Below are positions 10,897 through 22,061 of a stretch of 64,000 bases of DNA, in pieces (the first letter of the stretch is position 1; every line of letters begins with the position of its first letter). Below the pieces are notes generated by a model, which saw only the letters and a program-made list of their open reading frames with translations, searched no databases and had not been told where the DNA came from. This DNA is from Turbatrix aceti (taxonomy: Eukaryota > Nematoda > Chromadorea > Rhabditida > Panagrolaimidae). A program made the translations under genes and the position numbers. Where the stretch lies: assembly GCA_963969345.1 (NCBI GenBank), contig OZ017766.1, positions 1,612,001 to 1,676,000 on the forward strand, given 5' to 3'.

Positions 10897-12350
10897 GTAT
10901 ATAACTGAAGATAAAGGATATTCAATGGATCCTGCAATGCAATACAGAATTTAAAAGAAGGCACATCGTTAACACAGGGAGTGGATTACCGCAAGTACTA
11001 AGGTAGATAACGATACTCATGCATAAACGAAAAAATAGCAATTACCTCACTAGCAAAAGGTCAATTTTAACGCTTTTGTAGGTTTCATAAGTACAAATGA
11101 AATTAAAATATTTACAAAATATTTACATGCAATTATTTAGTCCGACGGCGATTGATAGAACAATCGTTGAAATGTGTATAAATTGTAAAAAAAATTATAC
11201 ACTTATCAACAGAATTGTTTAAAACACAAAATACATTCCAAAATTCGTTTGTTTCAAAAAAATGTATCATTTTAGGTTGTGCATCGAATTTGACATTCCG
11301 AATGCACGTAATAAACTTGTATTGTATTTATACACAAATCGCCACGGTAAACAATTTAAATTGCTTTTCATTGTACTTGTAATTAACTAATTCATCAACG
11401 TTTAAAATACATTCCAACATCTCGAAACAAAATAATGCTTGGAGCAAAACAAAAGTTTATATTGAACAATGAACCGAACAAAAATGGTATCGAAACAAAT
11501 TAGTTATATTGAACAATGAACCGAACAAACTCAGACACTTTAATTAAATCTTAAGATTGAAGTGTCTGAGTCTTAAAAAAAAGTATGATAGTACTTTTAT
11601 ATTCGACACATGAGTTGTCAGCAGTACGTGATTTCGACTCTGGCTCCGGCCAAAATCTGAGTCAGAGTCGAGAGTCGAAAGAGTCGACTCTTTCGACTCG
11701 GACTCTCAGAATCGACTCTTTGACTCCAAGTCAAAATAGGTTCACAGAAAATGCATCAATAAAAGCCTAAAACTGCGTGCTTTCATCGTTAACGACTTTT
11801 TATTTTACAAAATCAAAAGTTTGGCACCAAAAATGGCTATAAAAGTGTATTTTTTTCAAAAAATTTTCATCAGAGTCGACTCCACAGAGTCAAATGGTCA
11901 TTTTGTAAAAATCGACTCTCGACTCTGAGTCGGAGTCAGCGGAACACTGGTTGTCAGGCATTAGCGCACTCGTTTTTTGGTGTATCTAAAAAATCCTGCA
12001 CCAAATGCCTAAGGCAACCAACCGAACGTTTCTGCTTTGCGTCCAACCTTAGTGCTAGCCTTATTTCTTCTTCCCTCCCGCCAGCACGTATTTCTCGTCG
12101 TTGCGCAGGGTTACCTGCCGACAAGTCGCATGCTTGTCGGTAGAGACGAGAAAACTACTGCCTTCTACTCTTTTTTGGTCATGGCAAGGGACAGCATTTT
12201 GCCAACAGGCATTTCTAGGTGGGGTGCCGGCCGGTTGCTTGGGCGGTCATTCATTCTTTCACACCACGATAATCACTTTATTGAATTCGTACTTTCTTTT
12301 ACTAAAGCTGTACAGGGTGCGATACAATTAATAAAAATGCGTAACTGACA

Positions 12351-12353
<3 letters not shown>
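10897..12353. other. Intergenic with small repeats
   Basis: AT-rich. A 25-bp direct repeat (starting TATATTGAACAATGAACCG) occurs at 11458-11482 and 11505-11529. An inverted repeat with 12-bp arms (ACTCAGACACTT) spans 11529-11571. A GAGTC-rich repeat follows and is listed separately. No gene seen. Confidence 0.5.
11636..11945. repeat. GAGTC/GACTC-rich dispersed repeat, copy 1
   Basis: Dense alternation of GAGTC and GACTC with palindromes such as AGAGTCGACTCT at about 11640-11730 and 11874-11940. It shares the block AAATCGACTCTCGACTCTGA with the copy at 45.6 kb. Confidence 0.7.
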
Positions 12354-12419
<66 letters not shown>

Positions 12420-12422
12420 ATA
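12354..12422. repeat. (TA)n microsatellite
   Basis: An almost pure TA/AT dinucleotide run of about 69 bp just downstream of the sphingosine kinase stop codon. Confidence 0.95.
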
Positions 12423-12458
12423 CTCGTAAGTGAATAAGACACTAAAAAACTGACAAAA

Positions 12459-13997
12459 TTATTTTGCCGCGACGTGCATTTTAAAATCTGTAACGGTGCC
12501 CTGCAGACGAGTGGCATGAATGACTTCGCCATCGACGACGAGATAACTGCCATCGTCAATGGGTTCAAGGCGAAAAGAAGAGACAGTTGTGGACTTCAAA
12601 AAAGGAATTTGCAAGTGTTTTCCGGATTCTATGGAATCGAGAAAGCGGAGCAAAGCAATTCTGTTTTTTACGTCCTTTGCTAGCATGTAAGTGAGGTACA
12701 GCTTGTTATCAACCAACTTGGCTGACGGCGAATAAATGGATGTCGTAGAGATGTGGCTGGTTGTTGTCTGTAAAAATCAGAATCAAAAAATTCAGACTGT
12801 TTCAAAACACATACCACGTAGACAAATACAAAGTCATCTTCAACAATCGTCCATTTGTCATCGTTGAGAGGAATTGGTTTTTTCAGATCAGCTTCTGATG
12901 CTTCGCACTGCATGTACCGTCCTATCCATGCATCTGGATTATCCGACTGCCGTTGATCGAATAATTCGTCATGCTTAAAACATTTTTGATAAAATTTTTT
13001 TTGCAAAAGGAACAAACGTTCAAAGCTCTTGGTTCGTACACAGAGAACGCCTCTTGATTATTGGAATCGGGAGAAGTATTCTGTTCTTCTTGCCCCGAGA
13101 CAAAAAATGACAACCTTCCCCGATAGGATCGCGGCTCTGAAAATGTGTGAATTTTTTGTTGTTCCATTTTGTTTTTTGGACTCACTTCCCAGGCCACGGC
13201 GAACAGCTTCGATGAAAAAACGAGCACTCCCAAAAGATTTACGATATTTTTCGCTTTCTATGTCTGCAAAAAAATTTAATTCAGGATAAAATATTTTTTG
13301 CATACCAATGTCGGCAAGTAGACCCCAACCAATGGATATAAATGATCCATAGATAAAGTCATCCGTTTGGACTCGCGTCAGGTTGACCGCAAAAGCCTTT
13401 GCCTGCAGATCGCTGACTAGGTCGATAGCTGTGGTCGCGAATGCAGGCTGCTTCAGGGATATTCTGAAAGTACAACGTAACATGCATGCTGCGTGCAAGT
13501 ACAAAATGAACTATGTATGGCTTACCCTCGATCGTAGAACACGGAAGACAGCAATCCGTTACCGGATCCTGTAGGCACGATAAAGAACGCCAAGGCCTGC
13601 AGCAACTTGTACCCATCCGGTTGCTTCTTCAGTAGACTGTTGACCACCTCAAATACCAATCCATCGCCTGAGACAATCACAATGCCATCAAATTGATTCA
13701 GATCAGGATGTTCCCGGATTATGGTATCGGCGTGTCCACCGTACTGCGTGATCACAAGTTCGTAGGACAAGTTGTTATGGATAAGTTTGGGTTTGATTTT
13801 GTCACGAAATATTTTAACACCGTGTCCAGTTCCGCTATGCGGGTTAACAAAGATGAGAAGATTTCCGGGGCCATTGGGGACTTTTCGAACTAAAAAGATA
13901 TATACACATGTTTTCGTGCTGCACGGCATCTTCGCCCACCTTCATCGGTATCAATGTCCGGTGTTGGAGAATTTTTACAACACAGTAGATAGCACAT
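12459..13997 (-). CDS. Sphingosine kinase
   Basis: Phosphorylates sphingosine to sphingosine-1-phosphate at the expense of ATP. Seven exons: 13997-13940, 13889-13526, 13463-13306, 13263-13186, 13136-13018, 12973-12815 and 12767-12459, about 414 residues. Visible family features: the NPHSGTGHG nucleotide-binding loop (about residues 33-41), the diacylglycerol-kinase-type motif VSGDGLVFEVVN (about 93-104), PTGSGNGL (about 129), then the sphingosine kinase signatures WGLLADIDIESEKYR, SYRGRLSF, DDKWTIVEDDFVFVYV and a C-terminal FRLEPIDDG...VVDGE. Length and motif order match animal SPHK1/2 and nematode sphk-1. The fifth intron has a weak donor (GTTTGT at 13017); it is required to keep frame. The start follows an acceptor-like site by ten bases. 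Confidence 0.93.
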
Positions 13998-14008
13998 TTG
14001 TGTGGTAC

Positions 14009-15466
14009 TGAAAATAAATGGCGTATGATTTATCCAGCTGGTAACAACTTTTTTATACTCGTACAAGGATTGCCAACGTATGTATGTATACTAGACACAT
14101 GCCCAAGCCTAAGCAAAGAACATTTTTTTTGTCTATTTCCTAGCAACGAATCTATAAACGAATTTCAGGATTAAAAAACAGCCGCTTGAAAGAAATCTGA
14201 AGATGTCGTGGAAATGACAATCAGTTTTTTTTAACTTTCAAAATCAAAAATGCGGAAATACAAGAGTACAACACCTCGTAAATAACTAGCTTATGACCAC
14301 TACCCCGTTTTCTATTTCGTTTCCTCTTCCATCAGACAACCACCTCGACTTGAGAAAACGATGGTCTGCATAACATTCAGACCATGTCACATCAGTCAAT
14401 AAGTGAGTGTGAGTAGTCGCGTACCTGTACAGCAAAATAAGCGTAATTGAACAGCTTTAGCTTGTTTTCAAAACACAATACGTATACACTCCCCTTTTTA
14501 CGATGGATCAATAGAAACAGGATTTTGGTTCAAATTTAAAAATATGGGAAGATAACGCGTATACATAAATTTTTTAGTTGTAAATAAAAAAGTAGCATAT
14601 ATAGTGTGATCGAGTGAGCATAAACCAAAATCTCTGTATGATGCAAGAGCTACAAGACAATGATTTTTTTGCTTTTTTGTTGTGAATTTGTACAGACATT
14701 CAATCAAAGGTACATACAGCAAGCACACTATATATAACCGTGTATTACAATGAACACCCCATCTTTTTCGGTCGACAATGTATTCTTCCATAATGGACTA
14801 TAGTTTAATTGAAGTTAAACTAAATGTCTCAGTCGTTAGAAAAAAAGGGGCATGTTTATACATATTAACAAAATTTTTTAACTAATTGTCAAATAATGTT
14901 GTCCAAAAAATAAAAAAAATACAAGTTTTTTACTTTTTAACAATTGTAAATATCTATTCTTATATATCTTTTGCATTTCCAGGTTTCCATTGACCAATTT
15001 TGTATAATTTGCTTGTTTGTTGCTTTCCATCAATGAAAATATGGTACTACTAATACTTTGATTTCAAACAAAACACAGAGAACACATTTTCTTTTTCCTG
15101 CATGCAATCAACAGACGCCCCATTGGTGAAAACATGTGTCAAAAAAAGATAATAAATAGATCGTTCAATTTAGTAGCGCTCAAATGAGTCAACGGACCAC
15201 CCTGCCAAGCCATTAACGAAAATTTTAAAAAAGGTCAAATTGAGAACATGTATAAAAAATTACGCTACGAGCCTGATTTCACCGCAAACCGTGGTTCTGC
15301 ACCTACACATTGCATTTCCTTATGAGGCAAATAATTATCGCCCATAATTTGTGATTTATTTTTTGATGGGCATCCAAAAGTGTTATAATTGCCCCATCAA
15401 GAGGCACAAAAGGGAGAAAAAATCTGGAGGCAGTGCGAAGAACTGGCCCTCTCCGGTGACACTGTT
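14009..15466. other. Intergenic between sphingosine kinase and homeobox gene
   Basis: AT-rich, with many short A/T runs. It must contain the 5' region of the homeobox gene. Any upstream exon of that gene could not be identified. Confidence 0.45.
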
Positions 15467-15754
15467 ATGACAGGTCCTCCTCACGCTCACCACCAAAACA
15501 TGGGCAATATTCGACGAAAACGAACCACCTTTACGGCATGGCAACTCCAGGCACTAGAAGGCACTTTTGCGAGGCAGCAGTACATCGCGGGCAATGATCG
15601 ACGCGGACTAGCGCTATGGCTTGGACTTGATGAATTTCAGGTGGGTTACCTAAAAAAAATTTCACTACATTTTTTTTAGGTGAAAATATGGTTTCAAAAT
15701 CGACGAATCAAATGGCGTAGACAATTTCATGGTGGTAGTGTTGCAAAAAAATGA
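15467..15754 (+). CDS. Small homeodomain protein, Not/Vax/Emx-like
   Basis: Sequence-specific DNA-binding regulator. Exons 15467-15640 and 15680-15754 give only about 82 residues, nearly all homeodomain. The homeodomain starts RRKRTTFTAWQLQALEGTF and ends VKIWFQNRRIKWRRQ. All hallmark residues are present: L16, F20, W48, F49, Q50, N51 and R53. The intron falls between homeodomain positions 44 and 45, a site used in several ANTP-class genes. The pair QQYIAGNDR in helix 2 and the helix 3 sequence are nearest to Not/Vax/Emx. The start is uncertain: 15467 is the first in-frame ATG, but the frame is open back to about 15389 and an upstream exon may exist. A weak alternative is that this is a decaying paralogue, yet no key residue is lost. 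Confidence 0.8.
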
Positions 15755-15808
15755 TGCTTCACAATTTCTTCATGTTTTAAAAATAAGTAACCGTTTTTTT
15801 TGTGAACC

Positions 15809-15809
<1 letters not shown>

Positions 15810-15844
<35 letters not shown>
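15810..15844. repeat. Poly-T tract
   Basis: An uninterrupted run of 35 T about 55 bp after the homeobox stop codon. Confidence 0.95.
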
Positions 15845-15846
<2 letters not shown>

Positions 15847-16181
15847 GAATATTTATTTTCAATAACATGCATGGTTAATAGTGATAATTTTTTAAGACGC
15901 GTTAAGGTGAAGTAATAAAAACATGCTTCCATCAGCCATCCAGGCACCGATTTCACGAGTTTGCCGTTTTTTACATACTTTTTCTCTGATTCATTAAAAA
16001 ACATTTTATTCTAAAAACTGAAATCAAAAAGAAAAACAATAGTCACCTCAATTATTTGTAACAACATGGAATTATGAATGAATGTCAGTTTGAACATGTC
16101 AACAAATCATGGAAATGTAATCAGAAAATTTTCCGATTTTTAGTAATAACAAGGCTGGGGCGATCGATGCCGCCTCCGATG

Positions 16182-17986
16182 TTATACGCGATGACGCGTT
16201 GAATTCTGTGATGGTGCTGTGGTGCGGCGGAAACGGTGGTAGTAGTGGTGATAGGAGTGGCGGTGGCTGCCATTTGTTGCCGTAACGCTCGGTAACAGTT
16301 GATGCTGATGTTGCTGTGGATGGGGGTGCGGGTGTAGGGTGGAGGGGGGATGTTGAGGTTGAATTGCTGATGGCACGACGCGTAGGGCAGGGGAGACGCT
16401 GGGTGGGGTGTGCACCTGTTGAAGAGAAGGAATCAGTGAGGGAGAAGCGAGATCAACGCGTGTATAATTCACCGACTGCTGGGAGGACGGCGGTGGAGGT
16501 GGTTGTTGCTGTTGATGGTGGTGGTAGGATGCAGGGTGGATGTGAGACGAAGGTGGGGGCTGCATCTGGGGATGCAGCTGAAGAATCCGCGGAGCTTGGG
16601 GCAGAACACATGGCGTCGTTACGCTCGAAGACGATGAGCAGTCTGAACGCTGGCTTGTTGACTGGGTTCTAAAATATTAAAACAATTTTAATATCTATGA
16701 AACATGAATATAAAATTTTTGAAAGTAAAGAACATTTTTTTCTAAATGCGATTTCCTACCTGGGTTGATAAAAGTTATCTGGCATAGACAACGTGGCATA
16801 CGACAAATGATTGTGCTGCTGCCGTTGCTGCGGCTGCTGCAGCTGGTGCTGGTGATGATGATGTGATTTAAGCTTATGATCGCCGCCAAACGTCGCCGAA
16901 GCACTCATAGGATCAAAGGACGGCGAATCAGTGTTATGACTACTTGTCGATGGCTGCGAATACGACGCTGACATCACGCCATGTGGCCCATAGCTCTGAG
17001 CCATGACAGATGGCGGCGGCGGCGGCGTGAAGTTGACAATTCTGTGTTGTGGTTCGGCAAAATCAATGTTGACGTAAGAGTGATACTTTCGCTGGCGGCA
17101 GATTGGATCGATGCACTGTTGTTGCTTTCGTTTCGACCGAAGAACGTGCTCGTTGACAATGTCTTCTTCGGGCGGAAGGGATTCATTGGGCCACGAATCC
17201 ATGAAATCGTCGCCGTGTCCGGAGCGAGAGAGCATTCCCGTGCTTCGAGGACGTCTCGTGCGAGCGGGAACAAGCGGTGCCGTTCGCGGCGCTGGAGAAG
17301 TGACACGAAAGGCTTGACCGTTGGCTCCTTCGCTCGAAAATCTCTGGACAGGATAGATGCGGGATGCCGAGCCATTTGTCACCGCGTTAATGCGTTGGCT
17401 GGCTACGGAAGACGCCCTGCTGGCCCGGATCTCAACATGCTTTATTCTAAGTTGAAGGATCTGTAAAAATCATTTTTAATGTACGAAGAAATCTAACATC
17501 TGAGGAAAATATTTTTTATTTACGATCACAATATAGGTTTCGACTACTTCCGAAGCCATGCGCTGTAAAATAAAAGCTTTTAACGATAAGATAAAAAAAA
17601 GTGCATTCTGACAATAAAATAAACCCGCCAACCTGAAAAATGCGTTCAGCCTGGTGGGATTGAAAGGTATGCAGACCTTCGCCGGTCTTACACCTTCGAC
17701 CGCTTTCAAAGAAAAATATGCCGGCTCTTGTGTAGCCGTACCTTCGAAGGTAGCACAGAGGCCAACATTCTATGTTTTGGCCCCCGCCGCGGGTAAAAAT
17801 TATTTCTTCGTCTCCGATTTTTAACCAGCCTGTAATAAATTACTTTAGTGTCTGAAAAACACGTCAAGACAGCTTACCTTGAAGAAATTTATTTTTTCTC
17901 TTAATAAAAACTCGAAATGCAGACGGATCATCGCCAAAGGCATCACGAAAATGGGATTCCTTGTATTCTGAGACGCAGTTTCCCAT
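16182..17986 (-). CDS. FRS2-type docking adaptor (FGF receptor substrate)
   Basis: Membrane-anchored adaptor expected to link receptor tyrosine kinases to Ras/MAPK; the nematode FRS2/Dok-like protein is ROG-1. Exons 17986-17878, 17829-17633, 17562-17524, 17460-16760 and 16668-16182 give about 510 residues, against 508 in human FRS2. The N-terminus MGNCVSEYK fits N-myristoylation (Gly2, Ser6) plus a possible palmitoylated Cys4. An IRS-type PTB domain follows at about residues 20-115 with the FRS2 signature [34 protein letters not shown], then a short helix. The tail is low-complexity (His/Gln/Pro-rich). It carries tyrosines in SH2 motifs: Y244 in YVNID (Grb2 YxNx type), Y336 in LSYATL and Y417 in VNYTRV (ITIM/SHP2-like). 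The start follows an acceptor-like site at 18017-18018. Confidence 0.9.
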
Positions 17987-18018
17987 GCTTTAGGAAACAA
18001 CTGATTTTTTGGAAAGCT

Positions 18019-19246
18019 GAGGATAAAAAATAAGGAAAATCGGAAAACCGAATGCACTGCTGTTATAGCAGTGGCCAAAGGTAAAAGAGGCAGGCAAAAG
18101 TGATCCCCTGGCTAAAACAGAGGCAAAACAAAAACAGCAGCAGCCGGCAGCTGTCGTCGACGAGTCTCGCGTCCTCGTCCTTTCAGGAGGGCATCATCAC
18201 TGATGTCAGCAGAACGATTTAGCGCCAACACCAAGTGTCGACGACTGGGTTGTTCGGTGACTCCGGCCGACTTGATTGCCTGGCCCTGGGCGATGCCCTG
18301 CCATTTTTCGGTGCAGTTTGATGCAAAACAAACGACCGACCTGTCTCACCTCACCTCGTCCTTCGGATCAACGCATTTTCCTTTGCCCTTGTGTTGTGGC
18401 TTCGTCGAATTAAATTTAAAATTGGTTGATTGGACAACTTTGCAGCCAACATCGGGGTGCGGTCTGCTGGCCAAAAGGTAGCGGAAAAATCGGGGTGTTG
18501 CTTTTTTCTTTATACTGGTCAAGCCGAAAAAAAAAGTGTACAGTTGCAATTTTTCATGAAAACGTTTGTGCTTAAAACACAACTTTGTATATTTATTAAT
18601 TGCATGATAGTTTGCGTTGCTTTCAATTATTCAGCAGTTGCAATAAATCCCGAACGCTTCCATGCATTCGAGTGGCCCCAAGTTGTTATTATTCACACAT
18701 GAAGTTGACTGATGAGCAGGCAGCAGTCGTCACCCCAGTTGGTCACTACCGCCACCGGTCGCTGCTGGTCGATCAACATCCGCCAGCCATTGCAATGAAT
18801 CATTGTCGCGCGCAACTGACTGTACGAATCAACCCGGTGAAAGGTACCAAAGTAGTACGTAGACATCGTTCCCCTACGGGCCCGGATAGCAGACGGAGTA
18901 AAGTAGTAAAGGACGACGCCCAGTTGAGTCCATCACGTTGCAACGTGATTCTCCTTCTTCATCGTTCGATTCGATCGAGAAAGAAAAGAAGGCGGGAGAA
19001 GGACGACACCAACTCGCACCAATGTCAATGCAAACGCAAACGAACGTGACAGACCGACGCGCACACACCAGGGCAGTCCTCCACCGACATTTATGTTGCT
19101 TGAAATACAAAAAAAGCTTGGTTGTTTTTCGTGTATGGATTAGCCATTGATTTCCTTCAGATTCCTGGGATCCCGAAAATAATTCCGTCAAAAAATTTTA
19201 AAGTGAAAAAAATGGTTTCGATCTATTGTTTTGTTTTACGGAGAAT
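18019..19246. other. Divergent upstream region of FRS2-like and Hsp40 genes
   Basis: A mixed-composition spacer between two divergently transcribed genes. No exon with family resemblance was found. The heat-shock elements begin at its right end. Confidence 0.5.
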
Positions 19247-19264
19247 TTCTCGAAGCTTCGAGAA
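19247..19264. promoter_or_regulatory. Heat-shock element, four perfect units
   Basis: TTC TC GAA GC TTC GA GAA: four alternating TTC/GAA units with exact two-base spacing inside a 16-bp palindrome. This is the HSF1 trimer target. It lies about 650 bp upstream of the DNAJB1-type start codon. Confidence 0.8.
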
Positions 19265-19482
19265 GAACTCGAAGCGAACGTGCACGCTGCCAGAAAAATA
19301 AAAAAATTTGTTTTACGATCAGTTTTCTTGTTGCTTTGCTTATATCGCTTGTTGTTCCATTTTTTTCCTTTGGCTAGTCGAGGTACGGTTTTTTTTGTGA
19401 TCCAAAAGGCTTCTTTCCGGCTGTCCATCCAATGGCTGCCCGCACCCTGCGCGTAGTTTTTGCAGTCGCGTATTGAGAAAAT

Positions 19483-19495
19483 TTCTGGAACTTTC
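19483..19495. promoter_or_regulatory. Heat-shock element, three perfect units
   Basis: TTC TG GAA CT TTC: three alternating units with exact spacing, about 400 bp upstream of the Hsp40 start codon. A TATAAAAA sequence at 19653-19660 could be the core promoter. Confidence 0.75.
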
Positions 19496-19898
19496 TATCA
19501 CTTTCTAGTTTCTTCCGAAGCATGCTTTGCCTATGTGCGTTTATCAATACTCCCGTATCGTTTTTTAGTTTACCCCTGTTTTTAGTTTTCTCTAAGGATG
19601 GTTGGTTTGCCGAAATTAATTTTTTTTTCTCTGCCAGGATGTAGCGTTGTGTTATAAAAACACCACGACTTTCACATTTTTTTCCATTTTATATAACAGG
19701 GGCACGGTGTTACAGCAAACCTGATAAAAAAATTGCCCCGGTTGCGGTTAATTTTTTGCGTTCTTCGTCCTTGATTAAACTGAATTGCGTGTTTTTGTGC
19801 ATTTTTATACCGTGAACCGGCGTTTTCTTTTTCTTTCCGTTACTTGATTTTTTTTTATTTTCAGAACTTATAATTGATTCAAAAACGTCGATACCAAA

Positions 19899-20975
19899 AT
19901 GGGCAAAGACTACTATAAAATACTGGGCATCGCTAAGGGTGCTTCTGAAGATGAAATCAAGAAAGCCTACCGGAAGATGGCACTGAAGTACCATCCGGAC
20001 AAGAACAAAGAGCCGAGTGCCGAGGCCAAGTTCAAAGACTGCGCTGAAGCCTACGACGTTCTGTCAGACCCTAAAAAGAAGGAGCTCTACGATAAGTACG
20101 GCGAAGCAGGTCTGAACAACCCTCAGTTTGGTGGTCCCAGTGGTGCCGCAGGTACCCCCGGTGAGGGTGGACACTACCGATTCACCGGCGATCCGATGCA
20201 CATGTTTGCGCAGATGTTCGGCAACAACATGTTTGAATTCGGCAACTTTGGCGGAGAGGTGAGCTTTTTGTATTTTTACCGATGTATGTTTCTGATCTTC
20301 TTTTGTTTTAGATGTTTGCCGAGGATATCTTCGCCAATGGTTTCTCGATGAATGGCGGTGGTGGAGGCGGCGGTAGACGCATGAGACAGGATCCACCGGT
20401 ACAACATGAACTCCAAGTAGCTCTTGAGGATATTCTGAAAGGTTGCTCGAAGAAAATGAGGATCACAAAGTAAGCCATTTCGAAATGAAATGAAATCCAG
20501 TTTTCACTTTAGGAGAGTCTTGGGTCACGATGGCACGACTCGCACCGAAGACAAGGTTTTGACAATTACGGTGAAACCTGGATGGAAATCGGGGACCAAG
20601 ATTACATTCCCCAAGGAAGGCGATCAGGTGCCAGGACGCATTCCTGCGGACATCGCGTTCATCATCAAGGACAAACCCCATCCGCGCTTTAAGCGCGAGG
20701 ATTCGGACATCAGGTACGTGCACAAACTCCCGCTACGAGACGCTCTCTGCGGCGCGTCCATCGACATCCCCACCCTAGATGGGCCTCCTCAGCACATTTC
20801 AACCGAGCACATCATAAAGCCGCGCACGATTCGCAGATTGCCTGGCTTTGGTTTGCCGAACCCCAAACTCGATGGACGGCGCGGTGACCTGATCGTTGAA
20901 TTTGAAGTCAAGTTCCCCGATCACCTCACTTCCGAACAGAAAAATCTTATCCGTACCGCTCTGACTCGGTCCTGA
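19899..20975 (+). CDS. Hsp40 co-chaperone, DNAJB1 type (class B J-protein)
   Basis: Cytosolic co-chaperone that delivers substrates to Hsp70 and stimulates its ATPase; the nematode orthologue class is DNJ-13. Exons 19899-20258, 20312-20469 and 20513-20975 give about 326 residues. The J domain (residues 1-70) begins [11 protein letters not shown] and has the catalytic HPD in [10 protein letters not shown] Gly/Phe-rich linker follows (residues about 75-140, [14 protein letters not shown]), with no zinc finger, so class B. Two C-terminal substrate-binding domains ([52 protein letters not shown]) match DNAJB1/4/5. The start follows an acceptor-like site at 19863-19864. Two strong heat-shock elements upstream support heat induction by HSF-1. 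Confidence 0.96.
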
Positions 20976-22047
20976 GTAATTTTTCTTGGCATCAACGATT
21001 GCTCCTCCATTTTTTCTATAAGTAACCGTGACAAAATGTGATTTTTAACAACGATGGCTTATACGGCTACAAGTTGTCAACGTCGATTTGCCCTTGTTTG
21101 TCACCTGTCGATACCGTACCATACGTCCTGATATGAATTTTTACACCGTATTTTTTCGCACCGAAGACATGATCCCGACTGAGTTGGGGCGAATTGTGGA
21201 TTCAAGGGGATTCCTGTTTTCTGGGGGTTGCAAATCCGCACTGGCCAAATACCAACCGAATCGGGTTTTCCCACCTGGCGGCGATGGATCGAGCGAGCGA
21301 TCGATGGTTGCTTGTTTTGTGCTGCTGCTTCTGCACGGGTCGGCATATTTTTTCTGTTTCATTTTTTATCCTGCTCTGTTTCCCCTCTTTGGTCGTTTTA
21401 TTTTTATTATCCCCCTTTTTTAAAATCATAATTTGTGATAAATGAATGCATGCTTGTGGAAAATAAAAAGTCTAAAAAACGCGGAAGATCATGGAAGCCT
21501 GGACGACAGCGGCCGTAACAAAAGTGCAAAAAGTAAAAAGGGCAACTTTTACGGCCCCTAGCAATCCTCGGGATAACGCTGGACAAAAGAGGCTCAGAAA
21601 GACTAATCATTCAAATCACGGAGGATCAAGAATGGGAGTTTGTCGTCACAGTCCTCAAACCACGTTCACCGGCACGCAAGGTAGAGATGATGATATCATC
21701 ATCCTTCTTCTCCTCCTCTCTTTTCTCTTGTGCTACACAAACGAAAAATTACTAACTTTACTGCTTACTTCTATCCTGCTGGTATATTAATTTTTTCAAA
21801 ATGCAATTCTTTTAAATTCAATCTGTTTTTTTGTAACACAGCAGATAAACCCCCAAATCTGAAATGATTATGATACAATTATTGCCAGCTCCGATTTACG
21901 TTCCTTTTTTGGTGTTCTCATAACGAACACTGTTCACAGCGAAAAGGCGGGCTTTTCTCTTCTTGCTTTTGCGTTTGTTTGCCTGATTTTGAGTTGATTC
22001 ACATTCGATCTCAACGCTTGTGTTCCTTCTCTGTCGTATTTCACCAG
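20976..22047. other. Intergenic between Hsp40 and SKP2-like genes
   Basis: T-rich 3' flank of the Hsp40 gene and 5' flank of the next gene. Open frames near 21088-21430 and 21491-21790 show no family motif or coherent splicing. Confidence 0.5.
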
Positions 22048-22061
22048 CTTTATTCACCAAG

